Positions 43,680 through 49,782 of a stretch of DNA of 49,782 nucleotides are shown in pieces. Below the pieces are notes generated by a model that did not search any database, was not told the DNA's origin, and saw only the letters and a program-made list of their open reading frames with translations. Source of the stretch: Chitinophagaceae bacterium (lineage in GTDB: Bacteria; Bacteroidota; Bacteroidia; Chitinophagales; Chitinophagaceae). The DNA is taken from the NCBI GenBank assembly GCA_947447825.1, contig CANFLL010000022.1, positions 1-49,782 on the forward strand. The letters are read 5' to 3'. The translations under genes and the position numbers were made by a program. Every line of letters starts with the position of its first letter. The stretch's first letter is position 1.

Positions 43680-46074
43680 AGACACAAGTTATCACGGAGA
43701 AATTGCAAGCAATAATGCAAAACTATTTCCAACAAATGGACACAACAATACCGAATCTACTAAGCAAACTTCGGCAAACCCAAACATAGATACTTTGCCA
43801 GAAATACTGTTTATAACTTCCTATCCTCCAAGAGAATGCGGCATTGCTACTTACTCACAAGATTTGATTTGCGCATTAAAAAATAAATTTAGCCACTCTT
43901 TCAAGGTGAGTATTTGCCCATTGGAATCGGAGAATGAAAAACATGATTATACCGAAGAAATTAAGTATACCCTTAATACCGATGTGCCTAATACCTTCAA
44001 AATTTTAGCTAAATCAATTAATGAAAATGATGCTATTAGGATAATAATGATTCAACATGAATTTGGTTTTTTTGCAAAAAACGGGAGTGAGTTTGATACA
44101 TTTCTGGCTTCTATGGTGAAACCAATAGTTATTGTTTTTCATACGGTATTGCCAAAGCCAAGTAACGAATTAAAAGCACAAGTGAAACAAATTTGCAATA
44201 TTGCTGAATCAGTAGTTGTTATGACACATTCTTCTGAAGAGATATTACTTAATGATTACAACATCACCCCCAATAAAATAACAGTCATCCCACATGGCAC
44301 TCACTTGGTTTCACGATCAGATGTGGAACAATTAAAATTCAAATATAATCTAGCAGATAAAAAAATATTATCAACTTTTGGATTACTGAGTTCAGGCAAA
44401 AGCATTGAAACAACCTTAGCTGCATTGCCCAATATTATTGAACAATTTCCAGATGTTCTTTTTTTGGTAATAGGGAAAACACACCCATCTGTTATTAAGC
44501 AAGAAGGAGAAAAATACCGCAATTTGCTTGAAAATAGAGTTGCGAGTATGAACCTAGAACAGAACGTGAAATTCATCAACCATTTCTTGCCACTTAACGA
44601 CTTATTAGAATACTTGCAATTAACTGACATTTATTTATTCACATCAAAAGACAGAACACAAGCAGTAAGTGGAACTTTCTCTTATGCTATAAGTTGTGGA
44701 TGCCCAGTAATTTCAACACCTATTCCACATGCACGAGAAGTGTTAGGGGAGGACGCAGGAATAATAGTTGATTTTGAGAACCCAGAACAACTTTCAAATG
44801 CGGTAGTGAATTTATTGAAGAACTATACTTTGAGAAAAAACATTTCATCAAACGGTCTTCATAGGATGGCATCAACAGCTTGGGAAAACTCAGCTATTGC
44901 GCATGCAATGCTTTTTGAAAAAATTGGCACCAACCAAATTTGCTTAAACTACAACTCGCCCAAAATAAACCTAAACCATCTAAAAAAGATGACTACCAAT
45001 TTTGGGATAATACAATTTGCAACCATTAGTCAACCAGATATAAATTCAGGTTATACGTTAGATGATAATGCAAGGGCAATGATTTCAATATGTCAACATT
45101 ATGAGCTTACGAAAGATGCTTCAGACCTTGGATATATCAATAAATATTTTGAATTCATAAAATATTGTCTACAAAATGAAGGAAGTTTTTTAAATTATGT
45201 TGATAGTGAAGAGCAATTTACAGAACAGAACTATTCAACAAATTTGGAAGATGCGAATGGACGAGCAATCTGGGCTCTCGGTTATCTAATTTCAATAAGT
45301 TATCTAATACCGAAAGAATCAAAATTCATTATACAAGATGCAGAGGCTACACTAAAAAGAGCTTTAATCAATATTGAGAATATTCATTCTACAAGAGCCA
45401 TGGCATTTATCATTAAGGGCATTTACTATAGCAACACATATAACTGGACAGAAGCTAATTCAGAAATTATAAGACACTTTGCTAATAGGTTGGTACAGAT
45501 GTATAGACATGAATCAGTAACAGAATGGAGATGGTTTGAAAGTTATTTAACCTATGCAAACAGCATTTTACCAGAAGCTATGTTATGTGCTTGGTTGGCA
45601 TCTGGCAACAGATTATATAAAGATATTGCCAAGTTAACCTTTGATTTTTTATTGACAAAAATATTTAAACATGGGAAAATACGAGTTATCTCAAACAAAG
45701 GGTGGATGAAAAAGAAAGAGACTGAAAATTCTACAAAGGAGAGTATTGGAGGCGAACAACCTATAGATGTAGCCTATACTATTATGGCATTAAGCAAATT
45801 TTTTGAGGTATTTAAAGATGTCATTTACAAACAGAAGATGGAAACTGCCTTTAATTGGTTTCTTGGAGCAAACCACCTCCATCAGATAATTTATAATCCT
45901 TGTACTGGTGGATGTTATGATGGGTTGGAAGAAAATTATGTAAATCTCAATCAAGGTGCGGAGTCCACCGTGAGTTATCTAATGGCTAGATTAACAATTG
46001 AAAAACATTTGAGACAGGATATGTTGACAAAAACGCCTAAGATACATAGCAAAGAAGTACATCAATTAGTGTAA
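43672..46074 (+). CDS. GT4 glycosyltransferase fused to a C-terminal alpha-toroid-like domain
   Basis: 800 aa. Residues ~45-420 are a GT-B fold GT4-type transferase: FITSYPPRECGIATYSQDL, VIPHGTH, FGLLSSGKSIETTLAALP, DIYLFTSKDRTQAVSGTFSYAISCGCPVIST with the donor-binding region, and an acidic residue near HAREVLGEDAG. Residues ~440-790 form a second helical domain (GYTLDDNARAMIS, LEDANGRAIWALGYLISIS, WRWFESYLTYANSILPEA, GGCYDGLEENYVNLNQGAEST) that looks like an (alpha/alpha)6 barrel seen with carbohydrate-active enzymes. Cytoplasmic, no TM. Coupled to GH130, so it may make a mannose-containing glycan or solute; product unknown. Confidence 0.8.
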   Translation: MNKDTSYHGEIASNNAKLFPTNGHNNTESTKQTSANPNIDTLPEILFITSYPPRECGIATYSQDLICALKNKFSHSFKVSICPLESENEKHDYTEEIKYTLNTDVPNTFKILAKSINENDAIRIIMIQHEFGFFAKNGSEFDTFLASMVKPIVIVFHTVLPKPSNELKAQVKQICNIAESVVVMTHSSEEILLNDYNITPNKITVIPHGTHLVSRSDVEQLKFKYNLADKKILSTFGLLSSGKSIETTLAALPNIIEQFPDVLFLVIGKTHPSVIKQEGEKYRNLLENRVASMNLEQNVKFINHFLPLNDLLEYLQLTDIYLFTSKDRTQAVSGTFSYAISCGCPVISTPIPHAREVLGEDAGIIVDFENPEQLSNAVVNLLKNYTLRKNISSNGLHRMASTAWENSAIAHAMLFEKIGTNQICLNYNSPKINLNHLKKMTTNFGIIQFATISQPDINSGYTLDDNARAMISICQHYELTKDASDLGYINKYFEFIKYCLQNEGSFLNYVDSEEQFTEQNYSTNLEDANGRAIWALGYLISISYLIPKESKFIIQDAEATLKRALINIENIHSTRAMAFIIKGIYYSNTYNWTEANSEIIRHFANRLVQMYRHESVTEWRWFESYLTYANSILPEAMLCAWLASGNRLYKDIAKLTFDFLLTKIFKHGKIRVISNKGWMKKKETENSTKESIGGEQPIDVAYTIMALSKFFEVFKDVIYKQKMETAFNWFLGANHLHQIIYNPCTGGCYDGLEENYVNLNQGAESTVSYLMARLTIEKHLRQDMLTKTPKIHSKEVHQLV

Positions 46075-46206
46075 TCACTGAATTATATAATTGTTTCAAG
46101 CAAAGCTGTAACAACTTCTTTGTCTAGAGACATCACCTTTACACTTTAAAATATTAGCTTTCAATTCTATAAAAAAGCTGAAAAAAGACGTAATAAAATT
46201 AGAAAA

Positions 46207-46362
46207 ATGAATAATCTCCTTTATACAATTGCAGTAGTAATGGTTATAATTTGGGCAATTGGCTTTTTTGCATACGGAGTGGGTGCGATTATCCATATTT
46301 TACTTGTAATTGCAATAATATCAATCCTTCTTAGATTCATACAAGGAAATAAAATTATTTAG
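46207..46362 (+). CDS. Small two-TM membrane protein (DUF5670 / lmo0937-like)
   Basis: 51 aa: MNNLLYTIAVVMVIIWAIGF, a short GVGAIIH turn, a second hydrophobic helix (ILLVIAIISILLRFI), then the basic end QGNKII. This is the pattern of the lmo0937 family small membrane proteins, which are typically stress-associated and of unknown function. It is short and easily missed by ORF callers. TAG stop at 46360-46362. Confidence 0.85.
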   Translation: MNNLLYTIAVVMVIIWAIGFFAYGVGAIIHILLVIAIISILLRFIQGNKII

Positions 46363-46547
46363 AAGGGGTTTTTCTGGAGATAATTCTAGGTCATTAAAGT
46401 ACATAAACTATATATAAAGTCAACACACAATAATTATGTTGCATTATGACCAATTTATTTTAACCGAATTCCCTTTATCGTCCAATAATAAAAACAGATA
46501 GACGAATAAATGATAAATTAAAGTTGAAAAAGTAAAAAAGTAAGATT

Positions 46548-46826
46548 ATGAAATCAAGTAAGGTTCTTTTAGGAGTAATGGCAGGCTTTGCCACAGGTGC
46601 ATTAGTTGGTATACTGTTTGCCCCAAAAAAAGGGAGTAAAACAAGAAAGTTGATTGCCAGTACTGGTGAAGAGTATGCAGATGCTTTGAAAGGCAAAATC
46701 AATTCTCTCTTGGAAGGAATGAACGAACAATGTTCAAACTTCTGTAAAGAAGCTGAAATATTAATCACTACAGGAAAAATTAAATTCCAGGAAGTAAAAG
46801 ATGAAATTGAGAAAGAAAGCGTATAA
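46548..46826 (+). CDS. YtxH domain-containing protein
   Basis: 92 aa. An N-terminal glycine-zipper-like TM helix (VLLGVMAGFATGALVGILFAP) followed by the YtxH hallmark APKKGSKTRK and an amphipathic helix. Family members are general-stress membrane proteins of unknown function. It overlaps the strong hairpin that begins at its stop codon. Confidence 0.88.
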   Translation: MKSSKVLLGVMAGFATGALVGILFAPKKGSKTRKLIASTGEEYADALKGKINSLLEGMNEQCSNFCKEAEILITTGKIKFQEVKDEIEKESV

Positions 46827-46889
46827 AGATTACCACTCTTTAATTGTAGAGATTTAGAAAATTTCTACAATTAAAGAGTGGTAATCTTT
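46825..46889. terminator. Perfect 26-bp inverted repeat after ytxH-like gene
   Basis: The arms at 46825-46850 and 46864-46889 are exact complements over 26 bp, with a 13-nt loop; the left arm begins AAAGATTACCACTC. The right arm ends in ATCTTTA, a poor T-tract. The stem overlaps the TAA of the upstream gene. Longer than any other hairpin in the window. Confidence 0.75.
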
Positions 46890-47062
46890 AGCAGGTATTC
46901 ATACAGATTTTTCGGATATTAATCAAAACATTTCGTGAAAACTTAGAACGTTCGTAAAATTTGCACCCTTTATCATCAAGAACTTTTTCTCCACAACTAA
47001 TAATGCAATAATAATTAGAAGCTTTAGTTATTTAAATGGTTATTTTACTACAAATGAGCATA

Positions 47063-47611
47063 ATGAAGATTCACATTAAATATATGGTTAGCATTCGCTG
47101 CAAAATTTTTGTTGCTAATGAGCTAACCAGACTTGGACTAGAATACAATAAAATTGAATTGGGAGAGGTAGAATTAAAAAAAGACATTACTGAAAACCAA
47201 ATTGAACAAGTAAAAATTGCCTTTGAATGTGTGGGTTTAAAATTGATATTTAATAAAAAAGAAATAATTGTAGAAAAAATAAAAGGAATAATTGTAGAGA
47301 TGTATCACTATTTAAATGAACCATCCCTTTTAAACTTCTCTGATTTTTTGCAAGAACGACTTCAGTACGACTACAATTACCTAGCCTGCATATTTTCCGA
47401 AACAGTGGGCTTAACAATTGAACATTATATTATAGCCCATAAAATTGAAAACATTAAAACACTAATATCCTATGACGACTTGAATTTGTTTGAAATTTCC
47501 TTAAAATTGAAATATAAAAACTCAGCTCATTTGTCAAATCAATTCAAACAAATCACTGGTCAAACACCTAGCTTTTACAAAGCAGTTAATAATAAAAAAC
47601 ATGAATTTTAA
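47063..47611 (+). CDS. AraC-family transcriptional regulator (short Bacteroidota type)
   Basis: 182 aa from the ATG at 47063 (MKIHIKYMVSIRCK); an earlier in-frame ATG at 47036 is less likely because the family begins with the IKxMVxxRCK segment. The N-terminal ~85 residues hold the conserved LGLEYNKIELGEVEL block and the C-terminal ~95 an AraC HTH pair (FSDFLQERLQYDYNYLACIF, IEHYIIAHKIE, LNLFEISLKLKYKNSAHLSNQFKQ, TPSFYKAV). These small regulators usually sit beside stress genes in Bacteroidota; target genes are unknown but the cluster here is the natural guess. Confidence 0.85.
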   Translation: MKIHIKYMVSIRCKIFVANELTRLGLEYNKIELGEVELKKDITENQIEQVKIAFECVGLKLIFNKKEIIVEKIKGIIVEMYHYLNEPSLLNFSDFLQERLQYDYNYLACIFSETVGLTIEHYIIAHKIENIKTLISYDDLNLFEISLKLKYKNSAHLSNQFKQITGQTPSFYKAVNNKKHEF

Positions 47612-47773
47612 CTACTCCGAAATCTACATAATTGATGCTTTTCCTATTAATAATCAGAAGTAGGTAAGATGAAGGCTAAATTTTTTGAATTAAAATATTC
47701 GCTGGCATTGACTGGCCTTTTTTCAAACTTCACATATAATAACTATATTCTCAATTTATTATGCCAAATCAAA

Positions 47774-49036
47774 ATGAAAAAAAACATAGTTATCAAGATT
47801 ATAAAGTTTTGGAAGATACTTGGACCAGGATTGATTACAGGAGCAAGCGATGATGACCCATCTGGCATTGCAACATACTCTCAAGCAGGGGCTGCATACG
47901 GATTAGCTACATTATGGACTGCACTTATAACATTCCCATTAATGGCGTCCATTCAAGAAATGTGTGCTAGGATTGGCTTAGTTACTTCTCAAGGATTAAC
48001 TGGAGTTATAAAAGAAAATTATTCAAAATTTATCCTTTACCTCATGCTATTATTTAGCTTCCCAGCCATTATATTGAATATTAGTGCAGATATAGCAGGC
48101 ATGGGAGCTGTGAGCAATCTATTATTTCCATCAATTAATGCAGCATATTTTTGTGTGGGATTCACAACACTTCTCATTTTATCAATTGTATTCTTGCCAT
48201 ATTACAAACTAGCTGGTATTTTGAAATACCTATGTACATTTCTGTTGGTTTACATAATTGTTCCCTTTTTATATAAACAAAACTGGAGTATTGTGCTAAA
48301 AAAAGCTATTGTACCTACAATTAAATTCGACAAACCCTTTATAAACTTAATTGTTGCAATTCTTGGAACAACAATATCACCTTATCTTTTCTTTTGGCAG
48401 GCAACGATGGAAGTAGAAGAAATGAGACTAAAGAAAACTCATCTAATACTTAATAAGAAGGTAATGAGAGCAATGAAACAGGATATTGACTTTGGAATGC
48501 TATTCTCCAACATTGTTATGTTCTTTATCATTCTTACCACAGGGACAGTGCTTTTCAATTCGGGGATACACCAAATAGACACGGTGGAACAAGCCGCAAA
48601 AGCATTGAAACCGCTGGCTGGAAATGCAGCATACGCCCTATTCTCAATAGGAGTAGTAGGAACAGGACTTTTAGCAATACCAGTTTTGAGTGGATCATTA
48701 TCTTATATATTCACAGAAACATTCGGTTGGGAAGAAGGATTAAATAAGAAATTCAGGCAAGCAAAACCATTCTATATTATCATTATTTTTTCTTTAACAA
48801 TAGGGTTACTTCTAAATTACATTGGCATCTCGCCAATAAAGGCCCTAATTTATTCAGCTGTTTTATATGGTTTAACCGCTCCTATTCTGATTGCTATAAT
48901 CCTACATATTGCAAATAACAAAATGGTAATGGGAGACTATACCAATGGAAAAATATCAAACTTACTTGGTTTCACTACCCTCTTATTGATGACCATAGCT
49001 GCTGTCGGATTAATTTATATGCAGCTATTCAATTAG
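47774..49036 (+). CDS. Nramp-family divalent metal transporter, atypical metal site
   Basis: 420 aa from the ATG at 47774 (MKKNIVIKIIKFWKILGPGL); the ORF extends back to 47669 but those 35 residues are unlike the family start. About 11 TM helices. TM1 carries D28-P-S-G31 (canonical DPGN), and TM6 reads TTIS202-P-Y204, where canonical transporters have A-x-x-M-P-H. The Met that favours soft transition metals and the adjacent His are therefore absent, as is the Asn of TM1. Such Nramp-related transporters may carry Mg2+ or other hard cations instead of Mn2+/Fe2+. Placed in a stress-type cluster after an AraC regulator. Confidence 0.85.
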   Translation: MKKNIVIKIIKFWKILGPGLITGASDDDPSGIATYSQAGAAYGLATLWTALITFPLMASIQEMCARIGLVTSQGLTGVIKENYSKFILYLMLLFSFPAIILNISADIAGMGAVSNLLFPSINAAYFCVGFTTLLILSIVFLPYYKLAGILKYLCTFLLVYIIVPFLYKQNWSIVLKKAIVPTIKFDKPFINLIVAILGTTISPYLFFWQATMEVEEMRLKKTHLILNKKVMRAMKQDIDFGMLFSNIVMFFIILTTGTVLFNSGIHQIDTVEQAAKALKPLAGNAAYALFSIGVVGTGLLAIPVLSGSLSYIFTETFGWEEGLNKKFRQAKPFYIIIIFSLTIGLLLNYIGISPIKALIYSAVLYGLTAPILIAIILHIANNKMVMGDYTNGKISNLLGFTTLLLMTIAAVGLIYMQLFN

Positions 49037-49410
49037 TCATTTTTCAATAAAATACAATTTCAATTGGCTTTCAGTTACAGTTTTGCAACTGTAAGCCAAA
49101 AACGTTTACGGTAAAGCAATCAGTCTATGGTAAATGCCTGTAAAGTTAAACCTACAGGCAATTATCTAATTCACAATATCTCAAGTTGTTCAATTTATTT
49201 TGGCTAGATTTCTTCCTAAGAACTTTTAAAGTGATTAATTAAAAAGATACTTATTGAAAGTGAAAATTATTCAATTTATTTTGACAAGGTTATTCCTAAG
49301 CAACCAAACAGTAAATTGGATAACTTTTTCATTCAATTGTATAATAGGCTAGCCAACTAAGGCACTCACCTTTACATCTTAACAATTCAGCTTAAATTAA
49401 ATTACAAACA
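49037..49410. other. Intergenic region with two hairpins and a repeated motif
   Basis: Hairpins: a bulged one at about 49062-49098 (TTGGCTT paired with AAGCCAA, with an inner ACAGTT/AACTGT), and TGCCTGTA/TACAGGCA at 49135-49160. Two copies of TCAATTTATTTTG follow at 49190 and 49271, each with TTCCTAAG ~15-20 bp further on. No gene. The hairpins probably end the Nramp transcript; the repeats may belong to the promoter of the next gene. Confidence 0.5.
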
Positions 49411-49782
49411 ATGGTTATTACAAAAAAGATTGGCATCTGGATGAATCATTCAATTGCTTACATAATGGAGTTTACCGCAGGTTTGATTACAACAATCATT
49501 GTTGAATCAGATAATGAAAAAGACAAACAGCATACATTCAATTTAGAAAATGACAACTATAGTCAATTTACTAAAGAGCAGATAATTCAAACTGATTTTT
49601 ATAAAAAGATGAGCGAACAAATCTCAGAATGTCAACAGGTTATATTATTTGGACCAACATATGCCAAGGTTAACTTTTATCACCAATTAAAAGCAGATAG
49701 TCGCTTTTCAAAAACTAGGATTGATGTCACTCAAGCCCAAGAAATGAATCAGATTCAACAACAAGACTTTGTTACTAATCAC
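49411..49782 (+). CDS. Uncharacterised Bacteroidota stress-type protein, N-terminal 124 aa (cut by window edge)
   Basis: Partial. It starts MVITKKIGIWMNHSIAYIME and contains LFGPTYAKVNFYHQLKADSRF and MNQIQQQDFV. This pattern (a start with W-M-D/N-x-S-x-A-x-(L/I)-(M/I)-E, then an LFGPTxAK segment, then a QQxxFV end) belongs to small Bacteroidota proteins resembling the C-terminal domain of release factor eRF1; function unknown. The stop lies outside the window. Confidence 0.65.
   Translation, partial: MVITKKIGIWMNHSIAYIMEFTAGLITTIIVESDNEKDKQHTFNLENDNYSQFTKEQIIQTDFYKKMSEQISECQQVILFGPTYAKVNFYHQLKADSRFSKTRIDVTQAQEMNQIQQQDFVTNH

Overview
The window looks like a chromosome segment of a Bacteroidota bacterium, most like the Chitinophagaceae. 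It is AT-rich. Several secreted proteins end in type IX secretion (T9SS) sorting domains. There is a SusR-type hybrid two-component system, an AraC family typical of the phylum, and Bacteroidota-style ECF sigma and OmpA/TSP3 genes. Assignment is by family recognition only; no rRNA, tRNA or CRISPR was seen.

Layout. 1-64: start of an IS1595-type transposase running off the left edge. 321-2221: ECF sigma factor plus a one-TM protein with a barrel-like C-terminus. 2390-3337: thioredoxin reductase. 3423-6925: secreted GH30 glucuronoxylanase and mannonate dehydratase (minus strand). 7270-12760: accessory island with two tandemly duplicated PIN toxin-antitoxin modules, a phased palindrome array, a small protein of an unnamed Bacteroidota family, a secreted orphan, a coiled-coil PD-(D/E)XK-like protein and a possible MITE-like inverted repeat. 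12777-17402: acetylesterase and GH115 alpha-glucuronidase. 17700-31063: a secreted-protein block in which three proteins share one N-terminal module (565 aa, 3278 aa with three ~630-aa repeats, and a 300-aa stand-alone copy), plus an 83-aa protein with a sorting-like tail. 31860-35960: hybrid two-component regulator. 36211-38353: divergent fructose-bisphosphate aldolase and PfkB sugar-phosphate kinase. 39303-49782: a stress or envelope cluster: CsbD, coiled-coil lipoprotein, cupin, OmpA/TSP3, GH130 with a GT4 fusion, DUF5670 (lmo0937-like), YtxH, AraC, an atypical Nramp transporter, and a protein cut by the right edge.

How the genes fit. GH30_8 cuts methylglucuronoxylan next to its (methyl)glucuronate branches, the SASA esterase probably removes acetyl groups, GH115 releases (methyl)glucuronate, and mannonate dehydratase serves the uronate pathway. 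Together they form a glucuronoxylan module without SusC/SusD, split by the toxin-antitoxin island. Aldolase and PfkB feed glycolysis. The right-hand cluster resembles general stress neighbourhoods, with a glycan-active pair (GH130 and GT4 with an alpha-toroid-like domain) embedded in it.

The least explained structure is a set of four non-coding tandem arrays whose periods are about 21, 21-22, 41 and 42 bp, close to two or four DNA helical turns. Each lies in a different intergenic region and each has its own sequence, often with internal dyads.
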